Shown here: positions 1-11,663 of the stretch, piece by piece
Position numbering within the stretch: position 1 is the first letter of the stretch
Layout of the letters: each line of letters begins with the position of its first letter
NCBI GenBank assembly: GCA_031761405.1
Contig: JASEVX010000013.1
Coordinates: forward strand, 51,771,956-51,835,955
DNA: 64,000 nt
Source: Serripes groenlandicus
Lineage: Eukaryota > Mollusca > Bivalvia > Cardiida > Cardiidae
Direction: 5' to 3'
Position numbers and translations under genes: made by a program
Notes under the pieces: model-generated
What the model saw: only the letters and a program-made list of their open reading frames with translations
The model's database searches: none
What the model was told of the DNA's origin: nothing

Positions 1-329
1 GTACAGATACCTAATAGTCATTGCTACTTTGACCTTTGACTTAGATCAGTGAAACGGAAACGTGTCTAATAAACCGGTATATGAAATAAAATAAACTAGT
101 GTATGATTTATGGAGGAATTATGTCCCCATACGAATTGCTAGAGCAACGAATACAGACACATAATAGTCACTGTCACCTGGAACTTTGACCTAGCTCGGT
201 AAAATGCATCCCTCCAAACTCGCTTGGCAATGAATGTGTTTATGGTATATGAAGGGAACTCCGTCCACTTATGACAGTGCTAGTGCTAGAGTGATGATGT
301 CGTTTTATATGAGGCGCCGTTTTATTATT
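1..329. repeat. Fragment of a dispersed repeat
   Basis: The stretch carries two degenerate copies (near 1-60 and 145-200) of a motif reading roughly AATAGTCACTG, then ACTTTGACCT. A third copy lies at about 1256-1310, beyond the GATATC array. No open frame of interest is present. It looks like an older repeat into which the GATATC-rich block was inserted or within which it expanded. Its family is unknown to me. Confidence 0.4.
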
Positions 330-340
330 TATTCCTTATC

Positions 341-1112
341 TTTTGATATCAGAAATTCGATTTTTTGATAATAAAGAAATAAAGAGTATTTTCTGATATC
401 AAAAAATAGATTTTCTGATAGCAAAAATTCATTTTTTGATATCAGAAAATCTATTTTTTGATATCAGAAAATCAATTTTTTGATATCAGGAATTCGAATT
501 TTTAATATCAGAAAATATTCATTATTTTCTGATATCAACAAATTGATTTCCTGATATCAAGAAATTGATTACCTGATATCAAAACATGATTTTCTGATAT
601 CAAAAAATCGAATTCCTGATATCAAAAAATATCAAGAAATATGCTCTATTTTTCCTTATCAGATGATTTTCTGATATCAAGAATTCGAATTCCTGATATC
701 AGAAAATGAATATTTGATATCAGAAAATGTATTTCTTGATATCAGAAAATCGTCAGTATTCTTTGATATCAGAAAATAGATTATTTGATATCAGAAAATG
801 GATTTCCTGATATCAAAAAATGATTTTCTGATATTAAGAAATATAAATGATTTTCTGATATCAAGAAATCGAATTCCTGATATCAGAAAATGAATATCTG
901 ATATCAGAAAATGTATTTCTTGATATCAGAAAATGTATTTCTTGATATCAGAAAATCGTCAGTATTTTTTGATATCAGAAAATCGTCAGTATTTTTTTAT
1001 ATCAAAAATTCGATTTCTTGATATCAGAAAATCATTTATATTTCTTGATATCGTGAAAAAAATATATATTTATTGATATCAAAAATTCCATTTATTGATA
1101 TCAGAAAATCAT
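341..1112. repeat. GATATC-centred palindromic minisatellite
   Basis: About 770 bp consist almost entirely of variants of TTTCTGATATCARRAAAT, spaced roughly 20-40 bp apart. Because GATATC and its A/T flanks are self-complementary, the array reads much the same on both strands and any two units can pair as a hairpin. Units are degenerate (TTGATATCAG, CTGATATCAA, TTTTTATATCAAA), so it is not a fresh expansion. No coding potential is visible. Confidence 0.8.
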
Positions 1113-1134
1113 TTTTTTTATAGCGATGATATCA

Positions 1135-1830
1135 TTTCGTACAATAGTAGTTCCAAGGTCGTTGAAACACTAAGTTGTACGAGAGTGATTGTTGTGAACA
1201 TGTGTTAAAAGCTTCATAGCACTTGGATAAGATATGAAGTCGCTCGACCGATGATGTCGTTTCGTACAGACATTTGATAGTCACTGTGACCTTGACCTAC
1301 ATCAATAAGACACACACTCATTCAAGAGGGGCTGCTGTTGAAGATGCGTGTGAAGTTTTATAAAAATCGAATAAAACTGCAGTCTATATAGAATGATGAC
1401 ATTGTTGAGACACGTACATACGGGCAGTCCCTATAAATCCTTGGAGACCTTGCGTGAGGGGATTATAATATTCAATCAAAAGTCCAATCTGAAACATATT
1501 TCTTTGAAATGATATTGGCAAATACATGGAAAGTCGGTATCAATGAATGGTAAAAAAAGAGTGTATAAATATGAAATAGTATGGCAAAAGGAGAAATTGT
1601 TTATGTTGAGTCATCGTTTGCATAGGTGTCAGAAAGCGCTTACATGTGAACAAAAAGGCAAAACTACAGACAAATCATATATTTGTTGTACCTGTCATCA
1701 TAATTTCATGGATTTAAGCACCTGTAAACAAAATCCCTCTTTAGCCTTTATGTGGTACGAAGTCTCCGAGAATGGTACGATATTGCAGTTGTACGATATT
1801 GCGGTTGTACGAAGTATCCGACATCCTTTT
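1135..1830. other. Non-coding stretch with repeat remnant
   Basis: The first 200 bases continue the dispersed repeat seen at 1-329. The rest shows only a 122-codon open frame (1543-1911) without recognisable domains, which I do not accept as a gene. Confidence 0.3.
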
Positions 1831-2190
1831 AAGTCACTCAAAGTAACCTCCCTTGAAATGGCTTTACTTCCTCTTAAACCGAAAGTTGATTTAGGAAAAA
1901 ACAAAACGTGAAAACACTGTAAATTCTTGCCTGTCACTCTGTACAGTGAAATATACACAAACGTACAAAAACACAGGTAGGTTCTCAAATTAGTTCACTG
2001 TCAAGACCGATGAACTCATGTATTTTAAGTCATTTAAAGTGACCTCCCTTGAGATTTGTTTACTTCCTTTTAAACCGAAAGTTGATATAGGAAAAACCAA
2101 ACGTGAAAGAAATGTTAATTCATGCCTGGCACTTGATACAGCAACGCATTTGTACAAGAACACAGGTAGAATAATTTAGTTACTTTCAAG
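1831..2190. repeat. Two-copy tandem duplication, about 196 bp
   Basis: The segment beginning AAGTCACTCAAAG at 1831 recurs at about 2027 with matching landmarks: ACCTCCCTTGA, ACCGAAAGTTGAT, and an ACACAGGTAG near the end. Divergence is considerable, so the duplication is not recent. No protein is evident. Confidence 0.55.
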
Positions 2191-2565
2191 ACACATTTTG
2201 TTAACCCTTTGACTGCTGAAATCGATTTTGTGAAACCTGTGCCACTAGTATAGAGTCTGACTTAAGTCGGAGTCAACTTAACATTTTCATCTTGATATTC
2301 CTGGATCTAGCAATGGCCTCTGCCAAACGCAAAGGTGGACAATACTATTTTAGAAAGTCAGCATTGAAAGGGTTACGCTTTGTTTACATGTTGTTTAGTA
2401 AGATTTCCGCTAAATCGATTTTAGCTCCTTTATAAACAGACACGTCAAAATAATTCTGAGTCACTAATACTTACAGATTACGGTTGTATTTCATATTGTT
2501 AAATCCGTATGTGGCCTCAAAACTTGATGTTGTTTGATAACAATTAATTGATTACCAACACATAT
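2191..2565. other. No gene seen
   Basis: AT-rich sequence with no convincing frame. GGGTTACGC near 2370 and CCCTTTGACTGC near 2210 resemble pieces of dispersed repeats. Confidence 0.3.
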
Positions 2566-2575
2566 ATACATACAC

Positions 2576-2850
2576 TGGTCGAGCCCCGGTAGCTCAGTCG
2601 GTAGCGACGCGGGCTTTCAATCCAGGGGTTGTGAGTTCGAATCCCGGCTCGTTGAACTTTCTTTCCGACGATTGACAAAAAAGTATTTCACCTATGGGCT
2701 AAGTCTATGTGGAAAAGCAGCCAGTTGCTTGGGAATGTTGTGTGGAGTACTGGTGTGAGAAAACCAGGGAATGCACGAGTAGGTGAACTGGCCGCCCTGA
2801 TATAACTGAGAAATTGTTAAAAACGGCGTTAAACCCAAATCAGTCAATCA
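2576..2850 (+). mobile_element. Full-length tRNA-derived SINE with target-site duplication
   Basis: The head at 2583-2653 has a tRNA-like A box (GTAGCTCAGTCGGTAGCG) and a near-consensus B box (GAGTTCGAATCCC). It is followed by a conserved body and a tail ending AACGGCGTTAAACCCAAATC plus TCAATCAA repeats. A 10-bp direct repeat, ATACATACAC, flanks it (2566-2575 and 2851-2860), the hallmark of L1-type or RTE-type insertion. The same tail occurs in the SINEs at 7495, 36455 and 36680. The tail resembles the conserved 3' domain reported in mollusc SINEs of the V-SINE/Meta-SINE type. That assignment is from memory, not a search. Confidence 0.9.
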
Positions 2851-2860
2851 ATACATACAC

Positions 2861-3680
2861 CATTCGATTCACTGGACTCGTAAATAGATATATGTGATAC
2901 CATTGTAAGAGTTTGTTGATTGGTGTAATTGGTGAGACTGGGTTCACAACGGTTCCTTATCGACCTACATTTCTAGTACAGTGGTTTGAATTATGTATTT
3001 ATGAGTCCTCAGTTAATCAATTTTCACAATAATACAAATACTCGTCTGAGTGAATTGGACGATTCTTTTGAGTACCAACAGGATAGTGTTTAATGCAATT
3101 ATTAAATATATATTTTAGATCTATATTATCAATTTATACTGGACTCATTATAAGTGACTCCATCGACAAACTTAGATTAGATATGTAAATTTTGTAAAAT
3201 TGCACAGCTTTTAGTGTTAAATTTAGTTATATTATAAGATATTTATTTATGAGCAAAGATCAGTGTTCCAACTCACTTTTATTTCAAGGGTAAACTTACC
3301 CCTTGAGTTAAAATCTGGGGATAAGATTTATTTTCCGGGTGTATGAAATTTTGAAGGCAAATTTATCATGATAAAATAGGATTAACAGCAAGCACATGTT
3401 TGAGACTATATTAAGATCAAATTCTCTGCACTGTAACAAATTTCAATTGATACAGTACTGTAGTGACACTTTATTTTCTACATGCCATACATACCAATTA
3501 GAAGGCATAGAATAATAAACTAAGATTAATCTAATGTCCAAGTGAAAGCTGTCTGATTAAATTTAGATCGCAGCAGAAATTGTATCGGTAAAAAAAATAG
3601 GTCACTCGAAATCCGGGTAACTTTATAGTAAAAAATGCCTGACTGATTGTTGCAGCACTCTGTGTCACTGTTCTAGTTTT
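2861..3680. other. AT-rich, no gene seen
   Basis: Low-complexity AT-rich sequence with no usable frame, no tRNA-like boxes and no clear repeats. Confidence 0.4.
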
Positions 3681-5162
3681 AGCTCACCTATGCACAAATT
3701 GCAAGGTGAGCTTTTGTGATCGCTCACCGATCGTCGTCCGTCGTCGTCGTTCGTCCGTTCACATTTTCCTACATTTTTTCTTCTCCTAAACCAATTAACC
3801 AAATTCAAAATGATTTTACAGGAATGTTCTCTTTCAAAATTGTTCAAAGAATTATATTCCATGCAGAACTTTGGCTGCCATAACTTTTCTTGTCTGAAAG
3901 TAGAAGGCCAATGCCTTTGATATTTGGTATGTAGCATCATCTAGTGAGCCTCTACCAAGATTGTTCAAATTATAGCCCTGGGGTCAAAAATTATCCCTCT
4001 CCGGGGGTCACTTGTTTTACATAGGCTCATATAGGGGAAAAACTTAAAAACTCTTCTTGTCTAAAAGTAGAGAGCCAGGCCTTTGATATTGGGTATGTAC
4101 AATCATCTAGTAGACCTCTACCAAGATTGTTCAAATTATAGCCCTGGGGTCAAAATGAAACCTCCCCTGGGGTCTATTGTTTTACATAGACTCATATAGA
4201 AAAACAACTTAAACAAACTTCTTGTCTAAAAGAAGAGGCCCCAGGCCATTGATATTTGGTATGTAACATCATCTAGTAGACTTCTAACAAGATTGTTCAG
4301 ATTATAGCCCTGGGGTAAAAAATGACCTCTTCCCTGAGGTCACTTGTTTGACATAGATAGGGGAAAAACTTTAAAAATATTCTTGTCTGAAAGAAGAAGG
4401 CCCAGGCCTTTGATATTTGGTATGTAGCATCATCTAGTGGTCCTCTACCTAGCTTGTTCAAATTATAGCCCTGGGGTCAGAATTGACCCCTCCCAAGGGG
4501 TCACTTGTTTTACATAGACTCATATAGGGAAAAACCTTAAAAAAAATCTTGTCTAAAAGGTATTTGGTATGTAGCATCATCCAGTGGAACTCTACCAAGC
4601 TTGTTCAAATTTTTAGCCCTGGGGTTAAAAATGTCCCCTCTCCGGGGGTCACTTGTTTTACATAGACTCATATACGTTAAAAACTTTAACAATCTTCTTG
4701 TCTAAAAATAGAAGGCCTAGGTCTTTGATATTTGGTATGTAGCATGATTGTGGACCTCTGCTATTTGTTCTCCATAGACTCATAGAGATTTTTTTAAAAA
4801 ATCTTCTTGTCTAAAAGTAGAGGTCCCTGGCCTTTGTTATTTGGTATGTAGCATCATCTAGTGGACCTCTGCCAAGATTGTTCAAAGTATAGCCATGGGG
4901 TAAAATATGACCCCTCCCCGGGGGTCACTTGTTTACATAGATAGGGAAAAACCTTAAAAATCTTCTTGTCTAAAAGATATTTGGTATGTAGAATCATCTA
5001 GTGGACCAAGATTGTTCAAATTATAGCACTGGGGTCAAAAATGACCCCTCTCCGGGGATCACTTGTTTTTCATAGACTCATATAGGGGAAAGAACACTGA
5101 ACACTTTTTAAGTTTGATTAAATCAGGTGAGAGATAGAGGACTCTCATGGTCCTATTGTTTC
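3681..5162 (+). mobile_element. Non-autonomous element with about eight 165-bp tandem cores
   Basis: It starts AGCTCACCTATGCAC, followed by a small hairpin and a GTCGTCCGTCGTCG simple repeat. Eight degenerate core units follow, with landmarks CTTGTCTAAAAG, TTTGATATTTGGTATG, ATCATCTAGTGGAC and TAGCCCTGGGGTCA. The 3' end is AGGTGAGAGATAG...CTATTGTTT. The start AGCTCACCT and the AGGTGAG near the end are inverted copies. The same end architecture, with a different core, is present at 6332-8737. The plan (unique ends, tandem core, simple repeat near one end) recalls bivalve pearl/Helentron-like non-autonomous elements. The family name is inference; no transposase or Rep gene is present. Confidence 0.7.
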
Positions 5163-5509
5163 TTAAATGTTACGTATGCTAATCCAGCCGTAAACAATAT
5201 GAAGCGTATATGATAATTCAAATCAGTTAAATCATATGTTTTAGGAGGTTTACATCTTAGAAATTGAGAAATATACGGAGGTCACCGGATGTTGTAAACT
5301 CCTTTTGGCGTTCGTGGTTCCTATCGCTCAGATGATTCGCCACCAAAATGCCTCATTTTCAAAATAAAAAACAAAATGGAAAATGAAATGGAAATACTCT
5401 TAAGCATCAAATAACTTATTTTAATACTTTTTATATGCTTTTTAGTTTGTCTGATTTTTCGGGGGGAAAAGACGTCGTCGTCAGCAGTGGCTTTGGTTAA
5501 GTTTGGCGT
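5163..5509. other. No gene seen
   Basis: AT-rich spacer between two repeat blocks; no frame, no tRNA boxes. Confidence 0.3.
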
Positions 5510-6331
5510 TTAGGTCACTTACATGGAAACCATCAAACCTATTACTTTGAAACTAGGAAAGGTTGTTCATCTAATACCCTTATTCACATTGTATGCTAAA
5601 GATGCTGAGTGTGGCTTGTCTTTTGGGGGTAAAAAAAAAAAATTGATGTATTTTAGTTGTTTTTGAGAATTGGTGGTGTTGGTTAAGCTTTGCGTTTAGG
5701 TCACTTACATGGAAACCATCAAACCTAATATTTTGAAACTTGGAAAAGTTGTTCATCTAATACCCTTATTCACATTGTATGCTAAAGATGCTGAGAGTGG
5801 CCCTTCCGGGGATAAAAAAACATAAATTTTAATGTATTTTTGTTGTTTTTGAGAATTGGTGGTGTTGGTTAAGCTTTGCGTTTAGGTCACTTACATGGAA
5901 ACTATCAAACCTAATATTTTGAAACTTGGAAAACTTGTTAATCTAATACCCTTCTTCACATTATATGCTAAAGATGCTGAGTGTGGCCTGTCTTTTGGGG
6001 TAAAAAACATAAATTTTGATGTATTAAGGTCACTTACATGGAAACCATCAAACCTATTACTTTGAAACTAGGAAAACTTGTTCATCTAATACCCTTATTC
6101 ACATTGTAGGCTAAATATTCTGAGTGCGGCCTATTTTTGGGGATAAAAACATCAATATATTGATGTATTTTGGTTGATTTTGAGAATTGGTGGTGTTGGT
6201 TAAGTTTTGCGATTAGGTCACTTACATGGAAACTATCAAACCTATTACTTTTAAAATTGGAATACTTATTCATCTAATACCCTTCTTCACATTGTCTGAT
6301 AAAAATAATGAGCGGGCCTGTTGGTTTTTTA
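5510..6331 (+). repeat. Five-copy tandem array, about 180 bp
   Basis: Units share GGTCACTTACATGGAAAC, CATCAAACCTA, TCATCTAATACCC and GAGAATTGGTGGTGTTGG. Copies begin near 5513, 5697, 5885, 6028 and 6216, and one is shortened. The array is cut at about 6331 by the next element. Its GTYGATTTTGAGAATTGG motif resumes at about 8749, so the element at 6332-8737 is nested inside it. Confidence 0.7.
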
Positions 6332-8737
6332 GCTCACCTGAGCTTTGCTCAAGGTGAGTTATTGTGATCGCCTTTTGTCCGGCGTCCGGCGTCCGTCGTC
6401 CATCGTCCGTCGTGCGTCAACTTCTTCTCCTCAGTAACCAGTGGGTCAATTTGGATGAAACTTCACAGAAAGCATCCTCTCAATGACCTCACCAGAATTC
6501 CTTCAAATTTTTGGGATCCATGCAAAATTCTGGTTATCCCGAATTGGTTGGCAGATTTTCAAATAATTTTGTAGAAATGTTCCTTGGATGACCCTCTCTC
6601 AGATTCCTTCAAGCCGTGTTGATTGGTCGAAAAACATGGCCGCCAGGGGGGCGGGGCTATTTTGCCTTATATGGCTATAGTGCAAACTTAAAAAATCTTC
6701 TCCTCCAAAAGTGTCAGGCCGATTTTCAAATAATTTTGTAGAAATGTTCCTTGGGTGATCCTCTATCAGATTCCTTCAAGCCATGTTGATTGGTCAAAAA
6801 ACATGGCCGCCAGGGGGCAGGGCTATTTTGCCTTTTATGGCTATAATGAAAACTTAAAAAATCTTCTCCTACATAAGTGTCAGGCCGATTTTCAAATAAT
6901 TTTGTAGAAATGTTCCTTGGGTGACCCTCTATCAGATTCCTCCAAGCAATGTTGATTGGTCGAAAAACATGGCCGCCAGGGGGCGGGGGCTATTTTGCCT
7001 TATATGGCCAAAGTGAAAACTTAAAAAATCTTCAACATCTTCTCCTCAGTAACCAGTAGGTCAATTTGGATGAAACTTCACAGAAAGCATCCTCTCAATG
7101 ACCTCACCAGAATTCCTTCAAATTTTTGGGATCCATGCAAAATTCTGGTTATCCCGAATTGGTTGGCAGATTTTCAAATAATGTTGTAGAAATGTTCCTT
7201 GGATGACCTTCTATCAGATTCCTTCAAGCCGTGTTGATTGGTCGAAAAACATGGCCGCCAGGGGGGGCGGGGCTATTTTGCCTTATATGGCTATAGTGCA
7301 AACTTAAAAAATCTTCTCCTCCAAAAGTGTCAGGCCGATTTTCAAATAATTTTGTAGAAATGTTCCTTGGGTGATCTTCTATCAGATTCCTTCAAGCCAT
7401 GTTGATTGGTCAAAAAACATGGCCGCCAGGGGGCAGGGCTATTTTGCCTTTTATGGCTATAATGAAAACTTAAAAAATCTTCTCCTCCATAAGTTGACTC
7501 GTGATCTGGAGGTCACGGGTTCGATACCCGGTTGCGGCGACATTCTTTCGGGCGATTTTTCCATTGCCTCTCACCTCTGATCTATGTGAGAAAGTAGTCA
7601 GTGGCTTCGAAAGAATGTTGTGTAAGTACTGGTGTTGGAAAGCCAGGAAAACATGGGTAGGTGCACTGACCGCCGTGATATGACCAAAGCTGTTGAAAGC
7701 GGCGTTAAACTCCAAACAAACAAACAAACAAATCCTCCATAAGTGTCAGGCCGATTTTCAAATAATTTTGTAGAAATGTTCCTTGGGTGACCCTCTATCA
7801 GATTCCTCCAAGCAATGTTGATTGGTCGAAAAACATGGCCGCCAGGGGGCGGGGGCTATTTTGCCTTATATGGCCAAAGTGAAAACTTAAAAAATCTTCA
7901 ACATCTTCTCCTCAGTAACCAGTAGGTCAATTGGGATGAAACTTCACAGAAAGCATCCTCTTAATGACTTCACCAGAATTCCTTCAATATTTAGGGATCC
8001 ATGCAGAATTCTGGTTTCCATGGCAACGAAACGAAAAAAACTTCAAAATTCTTCTTCTCCCAAACTGGTTGGCAGATTTTCAAATAATTTTGTAGAAATG
8101 TTCCTTGGATGACCCTCTACCAGATTCCTTCAAGCCATGTTGATTGGTCAAAAAACACGGCCGCCAGGGGGGCGGGGCTATTTTGCCTTATATGGCTATA
8201 GTGAAAACTTAAAAAATCTTCTCATCCGAAAGTGTCAGGCTGATTTTCAAATGATTTTGTAGAAATGTTCCTTGGGTGACCCTCTATCAGATTCCTTCAA
8301 GCCATGTTAATTGGTCGAAAAACATGGCCGCCAGGAGGGGGGGCGGGGCTATTTTGCCTTATATGGCTATAGTGCAAACTTAAAAATTCTTTTTCTCCAA
8401 AAGTGTCGGCCCGATTTTCAAATAATTTTGTAGAAATGTTCCTTGGATGACTCACTTTCAGATTCCTTCAAGCCATGTTGATTGGTCAAAAAACATGGCC
8501 GCCAGTAGGCAGGGCTATTTTGCATTAAATGGCTATAGTGAAAACTTAAAAAATCTTCTCCTCTGGCCGATTTTCAAATAATTTTGTAGAAATGTTCCTA
8601 GGGTGACCCTCTATCAGATTCCTTCAAGCCAAGTTGATTGGTCGGAAACTATGGCTGCCAGGGAGCGAGGCTTATATAGCTAAAGTGGAAAAAAAAATCA
8701 GGTGAGCGATTCAAGGGCCATCATGGCCGTCTTGTTT
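6332..8737 (+). mobile_element. Large composite element with tandem ATGGCCGCCAGG cores
   Basis: It begins AGCTCACCTGAGCTTTGCTC (a hairpin-capable start), followed by a GGCGTCCGGCGTCCGTCG simple repeat. It ends AGGTGAGCGATTCAAGGGCC...GGCCGTCTTGTTT. The interior holds at least nine copies of a unit of about 165 bp with CCTTCAAGCCATGTTGATTG, ATGGCCGCCAGGGGG, GCTATTTTGCCTTATATGGC and GATTTTCAAATAATTTTG. A longer block starting CAGTAACCAGTGGGTC recurs near 6434, 7043 and 7913, giving a higher-order duplication of about 610 bp. No protein is encoded. A SINE is inserted at 7495-7732. Fragments of the same family occur at 34204-34711 and 36995-37055. Confidence 0.75.
7495..7732 (+). mobile_element. 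SINE inserted in tandem element, 12-bp target-site duplication
   Basis: The body carries a B-box-like GGTTCGATACCC, the conserved TACTGGTGTTGGAAAGCC segment, a CGCCGTGATATGACC motif and an AAAGCGGCGTTAAAC tail followed by four CAAA units. TCCTCCATAAGT occurs on both sides (7483-7494 and 7733-7744). The paralogous unit about 610 bp upstream has the uninterrupted site, so both the insertion and its orientation are secure. The A-box half of the head is missing, so the copy is 5'-truncated. Confidence 0.92.
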
Positions 8738-9890
8738 ATATATATTTTGGTCGATTTTGAGAATTGGACATAGTTTCTTCATTTTTTGGTACATTGATTT
8801 CAAATTTTCCCCAAACAGTGAAAACATAATGTACTTCAACATATTATGAATATCTTAAATCGGATTGTGTTTTGGGAGTCAAGGTCACTGTTACTAAAAT
8901 AGGAAAACATTATTATATTTAATATCTTTAGTTACAGTTGACTTAATGTAACCATCTTTTGTTTGTAGTAACTATTTATTTAAGATCATTAATGGTATTG
9001 TGTTTTTGGGCTAACACAAAATAAGGCTCAATCTAGTAATGACATATTTTGGAGCAATGGGCAATTTATGCATGACTCTCTTTTCAACCAAGCTAGTTTA
9101 CGTAGAGCAGATGAATAGTTGACTGTTGATAATGAGTATAAATCATAAAAGCAAAGCTACAAGACGGGCGACGTGTTTTATACGTTTTCATAGCATCAGA
9201 ATGTTACACTGTATTGAATCTACAACAGTAGATGGATGTTAAGAAATGTCCAATTCTTACACGTAGGTACGTAATTTTGAGTTCAGTGGTTCTAATTGTG
9301 TTGTCAGGCATCCAGAGTGAAATACCGGTGCTCTTGAAAGCAGAGTAGACTCCATTCTGAACCATAAATGGGTTTTTTCGCTCATAGGTAACAGGGGTGA
9401 GATATTTTTTTTCAATAACACATGAACCTTTCTAAAATGAAAGTGGCAAAATTCCATGGGGCCAGCCATTTTGGATATATGTATAAAAAGCAAACGTAAA
9501 ACACAGATTGAAAATTATTATGGTCTAGTTAATCTTCTTAAAAAAACGACATTTAAGGTCATAAAAGTGCTGTGTTATTTTTGTGTGATCTAACTTTTGT
9601 ACACAAAATTTAATAAATAAATGGAACTTTATAATAAACGACCGCAATTCGACGTCAGAACATACCTTTTCACTGTACAGTAGCCAAAGAACGTCATTTC
9701 CGTAAACACTTCATTTGGCGTAACGTCAAATGGAGCGACGTCGTTTCCCGCCAAAAAATGGTATGAACATTAAATACCTCAAATTCCTATGCATGAGCTA
9801 TAGATTCACTCATACAAAGTATAAGTATTTATCAAATTTTGTTGAAAAGGGATAACTTTCACATTGAGCAATTGTACCTTTGGCGACAAT
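8738..9890. other. Resumed host repeat, then no gene
   Basis: 8738-8990 continues the roughly 180-bp array interrupted at 6331. From there to about 9890 the sequence is AT-rich with no supported gene. GACGT-type CpG motifs cluster near 9650-9760 (ACGTCA, CGACGTCG). Confidence 0.4.
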
Positions 9891-10105
9891 ATAAGTCGTC
9901 TGCTGCAAAGTAGTCAGAAACCGTCTCTATTAGGGAAAGGGTTAAGCAGAAATGTGACCCCATACATAATTTGTTCCAGTCATATTGACTGGTTGAAAAA
10001 GGTAGTTGCCAGATGGCATCAGAAAAGGGCTGTTACACATTTGCTTCTTTACCATGATATAGATAACTGATTAAGGACCTTAAGCATCTTGGCCCTCATG
10101 TTTAA
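9890..10105 (+). mobile_element. 3' fragment of a tandem-core element
   Basis: A single degenerate core (CCAGTCATATTGACTGGTTG, with its own small hairpin) is followed by AAGCATCTTGGCCCTCATGTTT. That ending matches the GGCC...CTTGTTT end of the elements at 6332 and 38195. No 5' end is visible. Confidence 0.45.
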
Positions 10106-10339
10106 ACCTCGTTCATTATCAATGTTATTCATTGATTTTATGAGAGCCTTTACTTTATTATTTTCTGTTCGTAAAAATAGACGACAGCAAAACGAATTCC
10201 GAAGATTTTGTGATCATGCAGAAAACATGAGACTAACATTATTATCGTCAATTACTTATAAATCATTTTGTATTGCCAAAGTATGCTCTTTAATTTTTAT
10301 TTACAATCATCGCACTGTTTTTTCGTAAATAGATAGCAC

Positions 10340-11335
10340 CTATAGATATATTAATGTTGAAAATAAACTTCATTATGAGTGCTGTAACTGTAGTAGTGTT
10401 GAAAATAAACTTAATTCTGTGTGGTGTTACTGTAGTAATGTTGAGAGCAGCGTAAGCACCATTCGTCATGAATAATTAGAGTATTGTGGAAAGTGTATTA
10501 AAACACACTCAGTCTTGAGATATATATCAAACTGTTGAAGTAGAGTATACACCATTCTGAGTGGTAATGTTTAAGGTAGAGTATAAACCTTTATAAGCGG
10601 TGTAAATAAAATAAACGCCATTCTGAGTAATGTAACAATAATATTTTTGAAAGCAGAGTTAACACAATTATGAGTTGTGCAGATATAAGACTGTTGAAAA
10701 CAGAGTAAAAACCATTCGAGTAATGTAACTATAAAACTGTTGAAAGCAGATTAAAAACCATTCTGAGTAATTTAACTATAAAACTGTTGAAAGCAGAGTT
10801 AAAACCATTCTGAGTGGTGTAACCATAATACTGTTGAAAGCAGAGTAAACACCATTCTGAGTGGTGTAACCATAATACTATTGAAGGCAGACAACAGCTC
10901 TCTGTTTGTCTGTCTGTCTGCTGTCTGTCTGTCTGTCTGTCTGTCTCAATTTCAAACACACCATTCTGAATTATATACCTATACTACAGTTGAAAGTAAA
11001 GTATACACCATTCTGAGTGATTTAGCTATAACATTATTCAAAATAGAGTAAATACCATTATGAATGGTGTAACTATAATTATGTTGAAGGCAGAATAAAC
11101 ACCATTCTGAGTGGTGCAACTATAATACTGTTGAAGGCATAGTAAACATCATTATGAGTGGTGTAGCTATATTAATGTTGAAAGCAGAGAAAACACCATT
11201 ATGAGTGGTTTAAGTATAATACTGTTGAAAGCAGAGAAAACACAATTCTAAGTGTTGTAAGTATAACACTGTTGAATGCAGAGACAACACCATTCTAAGC
11301 GGTTTAAGTATTACTTTGTTGAAACCAGAAGTCAA
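10340..11335 (+). repeat. 47-bp minisatellite upstream of gene A
   Basis: About twenty degenerate units of TTGAAAGCAGAGTAAACACC, then ATTCTGAGTGGTGTAACTATAATACTG. The period is 47 bp (for example CCATTC at 10805 and 10852). A GTCT microsatellite interrupts it at about 10898-10947. Related arrays lie upstream of all four cGAS-like genes (24125-24835, 48530-49150, 61930-62105 plus 63004-64000), so the array belongs to the duplicated gene unit. Short open frames within it are by-products of the repeat. Confidence 0.85.
10898..10947. repeat. (GTCT)n microsatellite
   Basis: About ten GTCT units with one CTGCTG interruption, inside the 47-bp minisatellite. The corresponding place upstream of gene B holds GA and CAGA runs. 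Confidence 0.85.
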
Positions 11336-11663
11336 TATATGACATTTCGAACAGCCAAACATGATGTTAATCTCATGTAAATAACACGCTCACTGTTTCG
11401 TCTCAGTATTTGTTAGAAATATATAGCATCAGATATAAAAAAGTCATTATAAAATTATGTTTAGCTGGTTATAATGGCGAGTTCTGAGAAAATATTTATT
11501 TATATAGAGAAATAAAAAAAACATAAGTAATTGTTCATTTTATGTACTAGAGATAATTGTAATTGCTAATTACAAGTAGACTTGTATTGTTAGGCTCTGT
11601 TGGTTGTTACGGCAAGTTGTGGTGATGATGGATGAATACATCTGCGACTTTTCAATATAATAT
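11336..11663 (+). other. Conserved upstream segment of gene A
   Basis: This segment is shared with the regions upstream of B, B' and A'. Landmarks are GTATTTGTTAGAAATATATA, GTTAGGCTCTGTTGGTTGTT and TTGTGGTGATGATGGATGAA. Its conservation ahead of every gene copy suggests promoter or 5' UTR content. No TATA box or other element can be assigned with confidence. Confidence 0.4.

Noticed and set aside
1543..1911. 122-codon frame with a CCTCHH motif
   Set aside because: No family resemblance, overlaps a duplicated non-coding segment, and the opposite strand is open as well.
2583..2653. Free-standing tRNA gene
   Set aside because: The tRNA-like boxes are followed by a SINE body and tail and bounded by a target-site duplication, so this is a SINE head.
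7371..7727. Small frames on both strands around the SINE at 7495
   Set aside because: They run across the SINE boundary into the tandem element, so they are chance frames.
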